Shown: positions 9,685-18,651, counted from the first letter of the stretch. The stretch is DNA of 64,000 bases from Nocardioides zeae (GCF_030818655.1 NZ_JAUTAN010000001.1:4278001-4342000), one strand, 5' to 3'. The notes: generated by a model from the letters alone, not told the origin. Program-made: numbers and translations.

Positions 9685-10857
9685 ATGCCGGACAGTTCCC
9701 GCGGACCTCTCGACGGGCTCCTCGTCGCAGACTTCTCGCGCATCCTCGCCGGCCCCTACGCCACGATGCTGATGGCCGACCTGGGGGCCGAGGTGGTCAA
9801 GGTGGAGGGCCCCGGCGGTGACGACACCCGCACTTGGATGCCACCGGTACGCGACGAGGTCTCGACGTACTACCTCAGCGTCAACCGCAACAAGCGCTCG
9901 ATCGCCCTGGACCTCAAGGACCCCGACGACCTCGCCGTCGCCCGCGACCTCGCGCGCCGCGCCGACATCGTCGTGGAGAACTTCCGCCCGGGTGGGCTCG
10001 CGAAGTACGGGCTCGACTACGACAGCGTCAGCGCCGACAACGAGCGCGTGGTGTACGCCTCGATCAGCGGGTTCGGGTCCGCCGGGGGCGCCCACCTCCC
10101 GGGCTACGACCTGATGGTCCAGGCCATGTCGGGGCTCATGAGCCTCACCGGTGACCCGGACGGCCCGCCGTACCGTGCCGGCATCTCGGTGTTCGACGTG
10201 ATGACCGGCATGCACGCCCTCGTCGGGGTGCTCGCCGCGCTGAACGAGCGCCACGCCTCGGGTCGTGGCCAGCACGTCGAGGTGAACCTGCTGTCCTCGG
10301 CGCTCTCCGGCCTGGTGAACCAGACGGGGGCGTACGTCGCGGGCGGCACGGTGCCGCACCGGATGGGCAACGCCCACCCCTCGCTGTTCCCCTACGAGCC
10401 GCTGCCGGCCGCCGACGGCGACATCATCGTCATCGCCGGCAACGACCGGCAGTTCGCCGCGCTCGCGACGGCGCTGGGTGTGCCCGAGCTGGTCGACGAC
10501 CCGCGGTTCCTGCACAACGACGACCGCACGGCACACCGCGAGGAGCTGCGCCCCCTGCTGGAGGAGGCGCTCGCGCGGCGCACGAAGGCCGAGTGGTTCG
10601 AGATCCTCTCCGGCGTCGGCGTGGCGTCGGGCCCGATCAACTCCGTCGCCGAGGGCGTCGCGTTCGCGGACAGCCTCGGCCTGGAGCCGGTCGTCGAGGT
10701 GGGGGACGGCGACGACGCCGTGCCGCTCGTGCGCAACCCCATCCGCTTCTCGCGCTCCGCAGCGCGCTACGAGCTCCCGCCGCCGACCCTCGACCAGCAG
10801 GGCGCCGAGGTGCGGTCCTGGCTCCAGGGTCTCGCGGCGCAGGAGGAGGGCCGATGA
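9685..10857 (+). CDS. Class III CoA-transferase (CaiB/BaiF family)
   Basis: A 390-residue family III CoA-transferase that would move CoA from a donor such as succinyl-CoA to a carboxylic acid. It shows the opening VADFSRILAGPYATMLMADLGAEVVKVEGPGGDDTR (read in parts), the NRNKRSIALDLK segment and GYDLMVQAMSG with the likely catalytic Asp142. Length is typical. ATG 9685 follows GGATGG at modest distance; an ATG at 9651 would be out of frame. First gene of a plus-strand operon; its stop overlaps the start of the citrate-synthase-like gene (ATGA), so the two should act together. The acid substrate cannot be read from sequence. Confidence 0.9.
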   Translation: MPDSSRGPLDGLLVADFSRILAGPYATMLMADLGAEVVKVEGPGGDDTRTWMPPVRDEVSTYYLSVNRNKRSIALDLKDPDDLAVARDLARRADIVVENFRPGGLAKYGLDYDSVSADNERVVYASISGFGSAGGAHLPGYDLMVQAMSGLMSLTGDPDGPPYRAGISVFDVMTGMHALVGVLAALNERHASGRGQHVEVNLLSSALSGLVNQTGAYVAGGTVPHRMGNAHPSLFPYEPLPAADGDIIVIAGNDRQFAALATALGVPELVDDPRFLHNDDRTAHREELRPLLEEALARRTKAEWFEILSGVGVASGPINSVAEGVAFADSLGLEPVVEVGDGDDAVPLVRNPIRFSRSAARYELPPPTLDQQGAEVRSWLQGLAAQEEGR

Positions 10858-11684
10858 GCGAGCTGCGCTTCCCGACCTCGCTCGGCATGTCGACCACGTC
10901 GACCATCACCTTGCTCGGCGAGGACCTCGCCGGCGACCTGATGGGCAAGGTCGGCCTGACCGAGCTGGTCTACCGGATGGTCACGCTGCGCACGCCGACC
11001 CCGGGCCAGGTGCGGATGCTCGACGCCTGTCTCCTGGCGCTGGCCGACCACGGCTTCACCCCGACGGCGATCGCCGCTCGGCTCACCTTCCTCAGCGCTC
11101 CGGACTCCGTGCAGGGCGCCATGGCCGCCGGTCTCCTCGGGGGCGGGTCACGCTTTCTCGGCGTCACCGAGGACTGCGGGCAGTTCCTGCACGCGGTCGT
11201 CGAGGACCTCGACGAGGTGCCCGACGACGAGGCGGGCTGGGACGAGGTCGCGCGCGAGGTGGTGGGTGCCGCCCGCGCCGAGCGACGCACGATCCCGGGC
11301 CTGGGTCACCCGGTGCACAAGGAGCTCGACCCACGGACGCCGGCGCTCGTCGCCATCGCTCACGAGGAGGGCGTGCACGGCCCGCACCTCGCGCTCTTCG
11401 AGGCGATCGGCCGCGTGCACCCGGAGATCATCGGCCGGCGTCTGGTGCTCAACGGCGCCGGCGTCGTGGGGGCGGCGCTCGCCGACCTCGACCTGCCCCT
11501 GCCGCTGTTGCGCGGGTTCGCCCTGCTGGCCCGGGCGGCCGGACTGCTGGGGCAGCTGGCGGAGGAGCTGCGCAGCCCGATCGGCATGGATGCCTACCTC
11601 GCCGTGGAGCACCATGCCGTCTTCGTCAGCCCCGAGGACGCGCTCGCCGCCCAGGAGGGTGACGGCGAGGGGCGCTCGTCGTGA
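10854..11684 (+). CDS. Citryl-CoA-lyase-like protein (citrate synthase fold)
   Basis: A 276-residue member of the citrate synthase superfamily, much shorter than a full citrate synthase and matching stand-alone citryl-CoA lyases. Visible marks are FLSAPDSVQGAMAAGLLGGG, the active-site-like GLGHPVHKELDPR (about residues 149-161) and SPIGMDAYLAVEHHAVFV near the end. Such proteins cleave citryl-CoA-type thioesters to acetyl-CoA and a keto acid. AGGAGGAGGG precedes the ATG, which overlaps the CoA-transferase stop. A CoA-transferase plus this lyase makes a two-step cleavage module for a hydroxy-polycarboxylic acid; here it would act after ring opening by the LigBA proteins. The substrate is inference. 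Confidence 0.82.
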   Translation: MSELRFPTSLGMSTTSTITLLGEDLAGDLMGKVGLTELVYRMVTLRTPTPGQVRMLDACLLALADHGFTPTAIAARLTFLSAPDSVQGAMAAGLLGGGSRFLGVTEDCGQFLHAVVEDLDEVPDDEAGWDEVAREVVGAARAERRTIPGLGHPVHKELDPRTPALVAIAHEEGVHGPHLALFEAIGRVHPEIIGRRLVLNGAGVVGAALADLDLPLPLLRGFALLARAAGLLGQLAEELRSPIGMDAYLAVEHHAVFVSPEDALAAQEGDGEGRSS

Positions 11685-12199
11685 GCGAGACCGTCGACGT
11701 GGGGCTGCTCGTGCTGCGCGCCGGCCTCGGCGCCCTGCTGCTGGGGCATGCCCTGCAGAAGAGCCTGGGCTGGTTCGGCGGCGCGGGCATCGACGCCACG
11801 GCGGGCGTCTTCGAGTCGTGGGGCTTCCGTCCCGGACGTCGGCTCGTCGCCCTCGCCGCGGCCAGCGAGGTCGTCGCGGCCGTGCTCATCATCGGCGGCC
11901 TCGGGTTCGGGCTCGGCTGCGCGATCCTCGTCGGCACCATGGTCGTCGCGGCTGCCCCGACCGCTGCCAACGGCATCTGGGCCCACCTCGGCGGGTGCGA
12001 GGTGCCCCTGCTCTACGGCTTCCTCGGCGCGTGCCTCGCGCTCGTCGGCCCCGGGCGGCTGTCGCTCGACCACGCCCTCGGCGTTCCGGACGGCGGAGCC
12101 GTCGCCGGACCGCTCCTCGTCCTGCTCGGCTGCGCCGCGGCCGTCCCGCCCTTGCTCCAGCGTCGCCGCGCCCTGCGCGCGACCCGTCCCGTCGCCTGA
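11681..12199 (+). CDS. DoxX-family membrane protein
   Basis: A 172-residue protein with four hydrophobic segments and the DoxX opening LLVLRAGLGALLLGHALQKSLGWFGG followed by GIDATAGVFESWGF (read in parts). DoxX proteins are small membrane proteins tied to quinone-linked oxidation in some systems; the role here is unknown. GTG 11681 overlaps the stop of the lyase gene. Its place between the lyase and the ring-cleaving dioxygenase puts it in the same transcript. Confidence 0.82.
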   Translation: MSETVDVGLLVLRAGLGALLLGHALQKSLGWFGGAGIDATAGVFESWGFRPGRRLVALAAASEVVAAVLIIGGLGFGLGCAILVGTMVVAAAPTAANGIWAHLGGCEVPLLYGFLGACLALVGPGRLSLDHALGVPDGGAVAGPLLVLLGCAAAVPPLLQRRRALRATRPVA

Positions 12200-12216
12200 A
12201 CCGGAGGCTCCCAACG

Positions 12217-13107
12217 ATGGCCGACCTCGTCGCGGTGCTCGCCACCACGCACCACCCGTTCTACTACCGCACCAGCCAGCTGCCGCCCGACCAGGCGCCC
12301 CCGTTCGCCGCAGAGTGGATCAGCAAGATCGCGACCTACCGCGAGACCCTCACCCGGGCGCGGCCCGACGTGCTCGTCATGGTCGGTTCCGACCACTTCC
12401 ACCAGCTGTGGCTCGACAACATGCCGCAGTTCCTGGTGGGCAAGGCGCCGATGTACGACGCCAACTGGGAGAACGAGATCCGCGAGTTCGGCATGCCGAA
12501 GCTGCTGCTGCGCGGCGACGAGGAGCTCTCGGCCTACATGCTGCGCGAGGGGCTTGACAAGGGCTTCGACCTGGCCTTCTCCAACGAGCTGCGGATCGAC
12601 CACTCGATCACCTGCCCGATCCTCACGGTCCGGCCCGACGCCGACCTGCCCATCGTGCCGATCTACACGAACATCTTCGCGCCGCCCCTGCCGCGGCCCG
12701 AGCGCTTCGTGCAGCTGGGCCGCACGATCCGCGAGATCATCGAGTCGTGGCCCAGCCACCTGCGGGTGGCCGTCATCGGCTCGGGCCACCTCTCCCTCGA
12801 GCTCGGCGGACCACGCCAGTTCGGGCCCACGGGACCGGACCCGGAGTTCGACGCGCGGGCCGTCGAGTGGATCAGCAACGGCGACATCGACGGCGTGCTG
12901 GAGCACGTCACCCTCGACAGCCTGCACGGCCCCGGCAACGCCACCCACGGCTTCATGGACTTCATGCTGATGATGGGCGTCGCCGGCTACCAGAAGGCCG
13001 ACCACGCCGACAGCCTGAGCCTCTTCCACACGATGGAGGCCTACTTCACCTGGTATCCGAACCCGCACCTCATCGACGCGCCGAGCACGCCGGGAGGGCG
13101 GGCATGA
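12217..13107 (+). CDS. Extradiol ring-cleavage dioxygenase, LigB-type catalytic subunit
   Basis: A 296-residue class III extradiol dioxygenase catalytic subunit, which uses Fe(II) to open a catecholic ring next to the diol. LATTHHPFYY near the N-terminus supplies the first metal histidines, SDHFHQLW the acid/base region, IDHSITCPIL and VIGSGHLSLELGG the later His motifs, and HGFMDFMLMMG lies near the C-terminus. ATG 12217 has CCGGAGG upstream. The next gene is the small LigA-like subunit, starting inside this stop codon, as in two-subunit LigAB enzymes. Gallate, protocatechuate or an N-substituted analogue are candidate substrates; the sequence does not decide. Confidence 0.9.
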   Translation: MADLVAVLATTHHPFYYRTSQLPPDQAPPFAAEWISKIATYRETLTRARPDVLVMVGSDHFHQLWLDNMPQFLVGKAPMYDANWENEIREFGMPKLLLRGDEELSAYMLREGLDKGFDLAFSNELRIDHSITCPILTVRPDADLPIVPIYTNIFAPPLPRPERFVQLGRTIREIIESWPSHLRVAVIGSGHLSLELGGPRQFGPTGPDPEFDARAVEWISNGDIDGVLEHVTLDSLHGPGNATHGFMDFMLMMGVAGYQKADHADSLSLFHTMEAYFTWYPNPHLIDAPSTPGGRA

Positions 13108-13466
13108 GCAAGTACCTCGTCAACAAGTTCCTTTACACCGTCGACCGCGACCACGAGCTCACCGAGCGTTACCGCGAGGACCCTGCGGGCACGGTGGCCT
13201 GGTGGGAGGAGGAGATGGCGGGCCGGATCCTCAACTGCATCGCATCGGAGACCACGACCTGGCTCTCCTTCACCGACGCCGAGCGCACCGCGCTCGCCAC
13301 CCACGACCACGTCGCGCTCTTCGAGCTCGGGGCCCATCCCTTCCTGACGCTGACGCTGTGGATCGCCATGTTCGAGCGCGACTTCACCGAGCCCCTGGGC
13401 ATGCAGCTCGACTACGCCGAGAAGCTCGCGCACGTGCGCATGCCCTACCCCGACATCACCACCTGA
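13104..13466 (+). CDS. LigA-like small subunit of the extradiol dioxygenase
   Basis: A 120-residue LigA-domain protein (KYLVNKFLYTVDRDHELTER, then ELGAHPFLTLTLWIAMFERD). In LigAB-type enzymes this subunit caps the active site of LigB. It starts with ATG 13104 overlapping the LigB stop and has GGGAGG upstream. The conserved GAHPFL stretch corresponds to the region that closes over substrate in protocatechuate 4,5-dioxygenase. Strict pairing with LigB supports a heteromeric enzyme. Confidence 0.9.
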   Translation: MSKYLVNKFLYTVDRDHELTERYREDPAGTVAWWEEEMAGRILNCIASETTTWLSFTDAERTALATHDHVALFELGAHPFLTLTLWIAMFERDFTEPLGMQLDYAEKLAHVRMPYPDITT

Positions 13467-13560
13467 TCCCGCACCGAGCTGCGACCCCGCGACCTGCCGT
13501 CCCCCGGGGACGGCCGGGCGGTGCCGCACACCCTCGTGCGCCCTGTCCCGAGGAGCCACC

Positions 13561-14856
13561 ATGTCCGTCCCCACTCCCGTCCCGGCCGCTGCCGGTGGCC
13601 AGGCGGCCGCCGCCGGTCCTCCGGCTGCCACCGCCCCCGTCACGCCGCCCTCGCGGCTCGGGCCCGTCGTCGTCGGTCTCGGGTTCGCCGTGCTGTGCGT
13701 GTCGTGGATGCTCAACGCGATGGACCGTCAGGTCTACTACCCGCTGCTGCCGCAGATCCGTGAGGAGCTCGGCTTCTCGCTCTCCGAGGCGGGCTTCCTC
13801 GCCACCGGTTTCACCCTCGGGCTGGCCGTGGCCGGGTTCGTGGCGGGTTTCGTCATCGACCGCTACGCGCGGAAGACGGTCGTGGTCGGCAGCGTCCTGG
13901 TGTTCTCGGTGGGCACCGGACTGATCCCGCTGGCCGGCGGCTTCCTCGACATGGCGGCCTACCGCCTGCTCTCCGGCGTCGGCGAGGGCGTGCAGGCGAC
14001 GGCCCTCTACGCGATCATCGGGGCGTACTTCTTCCACAAGCGCGCCTTCGCGGCCGGTTTCGTGGGCGTCGCCTTCGGTGCGGGCATCTTCCTGGGGCCC
14101 CTGGTGGGCGTGCCGTTCTCCGAGGCGATGGACTCGTGGCGCGCGCCGTTCCTCCTCTTCGCCTGCCTGGGCCTGCTCATGGCGGTGCTGATCCTGGTGC
14201 TCGTGCCGCGCGAGATGAGCGAGGCCGTGGCGGGGGAGCGCCCCCAGGCCGAGCTCGACGCGTACGCCCACCTGCCGCGCACGACGCTCAACCGCAACAC
14301 CGTGGTGCTCGGGGCGGGTGCCGCCCTCGCCGGCGTGACCTTCTACGGATACCTGGGGCTCTACCCGACCTTCCTGGCCGAGCAGCTCGGCTTCACCCCG
14401 GGCCAGCGAGCGGTCGCCGTGGCTGCGGGTGGGCTGGGCGCGATGCTCGCCCTCCTCTTCGGGTGGTTCGGTGACCGCTACCCCCAGCGGGTGGTGCTCA
14501 TGATCAGCTTCGTCGGCACCGCGGTCGTGGCCTACCCGATGTACGCCGTGGCCACCGACCCGACGGCCCAGTACGTGCTCTCGTTCCTGGTGGGCGCGTT
14601 CGCCAGCGGCGGTCTGTTCACCAACTTCTCGACCGCGCTCCAGCGCTCGGTGCACCCCGACCTGGTCGGACGCGGCCAGGGGGTCTTCGTGCTCACCTAC
14701 TACGTCGCGGCCGCCTTCTCCGGCCTGCTCTTCGCCCGCCTCGTCGCCGGTCTCGGGTGGGACGGCGCCGGCACGCTCCAGATCGTCGCGCTGCCGCTCG
14801 TGGGCGCCGTCCTCATGCTCGCCGTCGACCAGAAGCGCATGATCCAGCGCGTCTGA
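13561..14856 (+). CDS. MFS transporter, probable aromatic acid uptake carrier
   Basis: A 431-residue major facilitator with an Ala/Pro-rich cytoplasmic N-terminus and twelve predicted membrane helices. It has the family opening WMLNAMDRQVYYPLLPQI and the loop 2-3 motif in the form GFVIDRYARKTVVV. GAGGAG precedes ATG 13561. Position between the ring-cleavage genes and the amidohydrolase suggests it brings in the operon's substrate. A 94-base gap separates it from the LigA gene, containing only a small GC-rich inverted repeat. Confidence 0.85.
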   Translation: MSVPTPVPAAAGGQAAAAGPPAATAPVTPPSRLGPVVVGLGFAVLCVSWMLNAMDRQVYYPLLPQIREELGFSLSEAGFLATGFTLGLAVAGFVAGFVIDRYARKTVVVGSVLVFSVGTGLIPLAGGFLDMAAYRLLSGVGEGVQATALYAIIGAYFFHKRAFAAGFVGVAFGAGIFLGPLVGVPFSEAMDSWRAPFLLFACLGLLMAVLILVLVPREMSEAVAGERPQAELDAYAHLPRTTLNRNTVVLGAGAALAGVTFYGYLGLYPTFLAEQLGFTPGQRAVAVAAGGLGAMLALLFGWFGDRYPQRVVLMISFVGTAVVAYPMYAVATDPTAQYVLSFLVGAFASGGLFTNFSTALQRSVHPDLVGRGQGVFVLTYYVAAAFSGLLFARLVAGLGWDGAGTLQIVALPLVGAVLMLAVDQKRMIQRV

Positions 14857-14900
14857 CCCCCTGCGGCCGCCGTCACTCCTCCACCCCGAAAGGTCTCCCC

Positions 14901-16376
14901 ATGTCCGACAGCCCCACCTCGACGTCGCCCACGTCCACGTCCGCGCGCGCCCGCAGCGACGCGCTGGTCTTCCGCAACGCCGTGGTCGTCACGATGGACG
15001 CCACGCGCCGCGTCCTCGAGGACGCCGACGTGCTCGTCGTCGGCAACCGGATCGAGGCTGTCGGTCCCGGCCTGCAGGTCCCGGAGGGCACCCGGGAGGT
15101 CGACGCGGCCGGCGGCATCGTCATGCCCGGCATGATCGACACCCACCGGCACATGTGGCAGACCGCGCTGCGGGGCTACGGCGCCGACTGGACGCTGACG
15201 CAGTACTTCGTGTGGAACTACCTCGAGCACGGCATCAAGTTCCGCCCGCAGGACATCTTCGCCGGCAACCTGCTCAGCGGCATCGAGGCGATCGACGCCG
15301 GCGTGACCACCTCGGTGGACTGGTCGCACGGGCTCTCGACGGTCGAGCACGCGGAAGCGGCGGTCGATGCGCTGGAGGCGGTGCCGGGCCGCTTCGTCCT
15401 CGGCTACGGCAACATCCACGCCGCGCCGTGGGAGTGGACGCACGACGCCGACTTCCGGAGCTTCGTCGAGCGGCGGATGCCGCGCTCCGACATGCTCGGC
15501 TTCCAGCTGGCCTTCGACGTCACCGGCGACCCCGCTTTCCCCGAGAAGGCCGCCTTCGAGGCAGCCCGTGAGCTGGACGTCGCGGTCACCACGCACGCCG
15601 GCGTGTGGGGTGCGACCAACGACAACGGGGTCCGCCTCATGCACGAGCACGGCTTCATGGAGCCGCGGACGGTGTACGTGCACGCGGCGACCCTCAGCGA
15701 CGACTCCTACCAGCGGATCGCGGCCACGGGCGGCACGGCGTCGGTCTCGGCGGAGAGCGAGGCCAGCTGCGGCCAGGGCTACCCCTCGAGCTGGGCGCTG
15801 CGGCGCCACGGCATCGGCATCTCCCTCTCCGTGGACACCAGCGTCTGGTTCAGCGCCGACATGTTCGCGGCGATGCGCTCGACGCTGTCGTCGGACCGCT
15901 CGCGCGAGCACCAGGAGGCGCACGCGAACGGGGACACGGTCACGCACCTGGGCCTGCGGGCGAAGGACGTCGTCGAGCACGCGACCCTGGGCGGCGCCCG
16001 GGCCCTCGGCCTCGACCACCTCGTCGGCAGCGTCGAGGTCGGCAAGCGTGCCGACCTCGTGCTCATCAAGAACGACCGCTCACCCGCGATGTTCCCGCTG
16101 CTCAACCCCTACGGCCACATCGTGTTCCAGGCGCAGCGCGGCGACGTGCACACCGTGCTGGTCGACGGCCGCGTGGTGAAGGAGGCGCACGAGCTGGTGG
16201 GCGTCGACCTGACCGCCGCCCGCAGCACGGTCGGCGACACGGTGGCTCACCTGCGCGCCACCCTCGGCGAGGAGGCGTGGGTCGGTGGCATGAACCCCGA
16301 CATCCCGGAGTCGAAGGTGCTCGACAACCCGTACACCTACACCGACTTCGCCGACGCGTCGACCCACGAGGCGTGA
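14901..16376 (+). CDS. Amidohydrolase (ATZ/TRZ-type metal-dependent hydrolase or deaminase)
   Basis: A 491-residue amidohydrolase superfamily enzyme. DTHRHMWQTALRG carries the first metal histidines (His82, His84); TTHAGVWG, VHAATLSDDSY and LSVDTSVWFS supply the later His and Asp ligands; HATLGGARALGLDHLVGSVE and GKRADLVLI are the C-terminal composite-domain marks. The family removes amino or chloro groups from heteroaromatic rings or hydrolyses cyclic amides. As last gene of the ring-cleavage operon it may convert the imported compound to the catechol-like dioxygenase substrate. GAAAGG precedes the ATG; a strong terminator follows. Confidence 0.87.
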   Translation: MSDSPTSTSPTSTSARARSDALVFRNAVVVTMDATRRVLEDADVLVVGNRIEAVGPGLQVPEGTREVDAAGGIVMPGMIDTHRHMWQTALRGYGADWTLTQYFVWNYLEHGIKFRPQDIFAGNLLSGIEAIDAGVTTSVDWSHGLSTVEHAEAAVDALEAVPGRFVLGYGNIHAAPWEWTHDADFRSFVERRMPRSDMLGFQLAFDVTGDPAFPEKAAFEAARELDVAVTTHAGVWGATNDNGVRLMHEHGFMEPRTVYVHAATLSDDSYQRIAATGGTASVSAESEASCGQGYPSSWALRRHGIGISLSVDTSVWFSADMFAAMRSTLSSDRSREHQEAHANGDTVTHLGLRAKDVVEHATLGGARALGLDHLVGSVEVGKRADLVLIKNDRSPAMFPLLNPYGHIVFQAQRGDVHTVLVDGRVVKEAHELVGVDLTAARSTVGDTVAHLRATLGEEAWVGGMNPDIPESKVLDNPYTYTDFADASTHEA

Positions 16377-16400
16377 CCTCACGCGTGCCGCGTGCCGAGC

Positions 16401-16436
16401 GCCCCGGCCGTCGACCGTCTCGGCGACGGCCGGGGC
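16401..16436 (+). terminator. Strong hairpin terminator of the ring-cleavage operon
   Basis: GCCCCGGCCGTCG (16401-16413) pairs perfectly with CGACGGCCGGGGC (16424-16436) around a 10-base loop, 24 bases after the amidohydrolase stop. Confidence 0.85.
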
Positions 16437-16480
16437 CTCTCATCCCTCGGGATGCGTACGGCGCGTGAGACACCTGTCCG

Positions 16481-16486
16481 TACTCT
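16481..16486 (+). promoter_or_regulatory. Leaderless-type -10 box for cysDN
   Basis: TACTCT ends 6 bases before GTG 16493. No ribosome binding site is present, which supports a leaderless transcript starting at the GTG. Confidence 0.6.
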
Positions 16487-16492
16487 GAACCG

Positions 16493-17407
16493 GTGTCCGT
16501 GACCCACCCCGACTACCGCCTGAGCCAGCTCGACCAGCTCGAGGCCGAGTCGATCCACATCTTCCGCGAAGTCGCCGCCGAGTTCGAGAAGCCCGTCCTG
16601 ATGTTCTCGGGCGGCAAGGACTCGATCGTGATGCTCCGGCTCGCCGAGAAGGCCTTCTACCCGGCGAAGGTCCCGTTCCCCGTGCTGCAGGTCGACACGG
16701 GCTACGACTTCCCCGAGGTGCTGGCGTGCCGCGACGAGTGGGTGGCCCGCCTGGGACTCCGCCTCATCGTGGCCTCCGTCGAGGAGGCGATCGCGACCGG
16801 CGTGGTGGTGGACGACGGCCGCACGACGCGCAACCGGATGCAGATCGGCACCCTCCTCAACGCGATCGAGACCGAGGGCTTCACGGCAGCCTTCGGCGGC
16901 GGTCGCCGCGACGAGGAGAAGGCTCGGGCGAAGGAGCGGGTCTACTCCCACCGCGACGAGTTCGGCCAGTGGGACCCGAAGAACCAGCGCCCCGAGCTGT
17001 GGAGCCTGTTCAACGGGCGCATTCACGAGGGCGAGCACATGCGGATCTTCCCGCTCAGCAACTGGACCGAGCTCGACATCTGGCACTACCTCGACCGGGA
17101 GCAGATCTCGATCCCGTCGATCTACTTCTCCCACCAGCGTCGGGTCTTCGAGCGTGACGGCATGCTGCTGAGCGAGAGCGAGCACAACCCGCTGCGGGCG
17201 GGCGAGGTCGCGGAGGAGCGCACGGTCCGGTTCCGCACCGTGGGCGACCTGACGCTCACCGGCTGCGTGGAGTCGACCGCCGCGACGACCGCCGAGATCA
17301 TCGACGAGATCGCCGTCGCCCGTGTCACCGAGCGCGGCGCGACCCGCGGCGACGACCGGTTCTCCGAGGCCGCCATGGAGGACCGCAAGAAGGAGGGCTA
17401 CTTCTGA
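16493..17407 (+). CDS. cysD: Sulfate adenylyltransferase subunit 2
   Basis: The catalytic small subunit of ATP sulfurylase, making APS from ATP and sulfate with GTP hydrolysis by CysN. The 304-residue chain has the PP-loop LMFSGGKDSIVML (about residues 36-48), QVDTGYDFPEV, AFGGGRRDEEKARAKER and the LSNWTELDIWHYL stretch. GTG 16493 is chosen from the -10 spacing and homologous N-termini. cysN overlaps its stop. The product can feed assimilation or, with the CysC fusion at 5823, PAPS formation. Confidence 0.96.
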   Translation: MSVTHPDYRLSQLDQLEAESIHIFREVAAEFEKPVLMFSGGKDSIVMLRLAEKAFYPAKVPFPVLQVDTGYDFPEVLACRDEWVARLGLRLIVASVEEAIATGVVVDDGRTTRNRMQIGTLLNAIETEGFTAAFGGGRRDEEKARAKERVYSHRDEFGQWDPKNQRPELWSLFNGRIHEGEHMRIFPLSNWTELDIWHYLDREQISIPSIYFSHQRRVFERDGMLLSESEHNPLRAGEVAEERTVRFRTVGDLTLTGCVESTAATTAEIIDEIAVARVTERGATRGDDRFSEAAMEDRKKEGYF

Positions 17408-18651
17408 TGGACCTGCTCCGTTTCGCCACCGCCGGATCCGTCGACGACGGCAAGTCGACCCTCATCGGCCGCCTGCTCCTCGACTCGAAGGCGATCTTCG
17501 AGGACCAGCTCGCTGCCGTCGAGGCCACGAGCGCATCCAAGGGCTACGACTACACCGACCTCGCGCTGCTGACCGACGGCCTCCGTTCGGAGCGCGAGCA
17601 GGGCATCACCATCGACGTGGCCTACCGCTACTTCGCGACCCCGACCCGCAAGTTCATCATCGCGGACACGCCGGGCCACGTGCAGTACACGCGGAACATG
17701 GTCACCGGCGCCTCTACCGCCGACCTGGGCCTGGTGCTCGTCGACGCCCGTCACGGGCTCACGGAGCAGTCGCGACGCCACGCGGTGCTCCTCTCGCTGC
17801 TGCGCGTGCCCCACCTCGTGCTCGCCGTCAACAAGATGGACCTCGTCGACTACTCGGCCGAGCGGTTCGAGGAGATCAAGCGCGAGTTCAGCGCCTTCGC
17901 GACGAAGCTGACGATCCCCGACCTGACGGTCATCCCGATCTCGGCGCTCAAGGGCGACAACGTGGTGACGCGGTCGGCCAACATGCCCTGGTACGACGGC
18001 TCCTCGCTCCTGCACCACCTCGAGAACGTCCACGTGGCCTCCGACCGCGACCTCCGCGACGCTCGCTTCCCCGTCCAGTACGTCGTGCGCCCCAAGTCGG
18101 ACGAGCACCACGACTACCGGGGCTACGCGGGCCAGGTGGCCGGCGGCGTCTTCAAGGCCGGCGACGACGTGGTCGTGCTGCCCTCCGGCATGCCGGCGAC
18201 GATCGCGGGGATCGACCTGTTCGACCGGGAGGTCACGGAGGCCTACCCGCCGATGTCGGTGACCATCCGGCTCAACGAGGACGTCGACGTCTCCCGCGGC
18301 GACCTGATCGCGCGACCCAACAACCAGCCCGCCGTGACGCAGGACGTCGACGCGATGGTGGCATGGATGAGCACGACGCCGCTGCGCCCGCGGCAGAAGC
18401 TGCTCGTCAAGCACACGACGCGCACGGTCAAGGCCCTCGTCAAGGAGCTCGACTACCGGCTGGACGTCAACACGCTCCACCGCGACCTCGAGGCCGGCGA
18501 GCTCGGCGTCAACGAGATCGGTCGCGTGCGCCTGCGGACGCAGCAGCCGTTGCTGCTTGACCCCTACTCGCGCAACCGCACGACCGGCGCGTTCATCCTC
18601 ATCGACGAGGCGACGGGTGTGACGGTCGGAGCGGGGATGGTGAACGACTAG
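17407..18651 (+). CDS. cysN: Sulfate adenylyltransferase subunit 1 (GTPase)
   Basis: A 414-residue EF-Tu-like GTPase that drives APS synthesis by CysD. G1 is ATAGSVDDGKSTLIGRLLLD (about residues 8-27), G3 DTPGHVQYTRNM, G4 NKMDLVDYS and G5 ISALKGDNV. It ends after the third beta-barrel domain (ATGVTVGAGMV) and has no CysC domain, unlike fused CysNC proteins; the kinase is instead at 5823. ATG 17407 shares a base with the cysD stop. Confidence 0.96.
   Translation: MDLLRFATAGSVDDGKSTLIGRLLLDSKAIFEDQLAAVEATSASKGYDYTDLALLTDGLRSEREQGITIDVAYRYFATPTRKFIIADTPGHVQYTRNMVTGASTADLGLVLVDARHGLTEQSRRHAVLLSLLRVPHLVLAVNKMDLVDYSAERFEEIKREFSAFATKLTIPDLTVIPISALKGDNVVTRSANMPWYDGSSLLHHLENVHVASDRDLRDARFPVQYVVRPKSDEHHDYRGYAGQVAGGVFKAGDDVVVLPSGMPATIAGIDLFDREVTEAYPPMSVTIRLNEDVDVSRGDLIARPNNQPAVTQDVDAMVAWMSTTPLRPRQKLLVKHTTRTVKALVKELDYRLDVNTLHRDLEAGELGVNEIGRVRLRTQQPLLLDPYSRNRTTGAFILIDEATGVTVGAGMVND

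Noticed and set aside
11266..13107. A 613-residue frame ahead of LigB
   Set aside because: The extension covers the lyase and DoxX genes out of frame; LigB begins at ATG 12217 with a good ribosome site.
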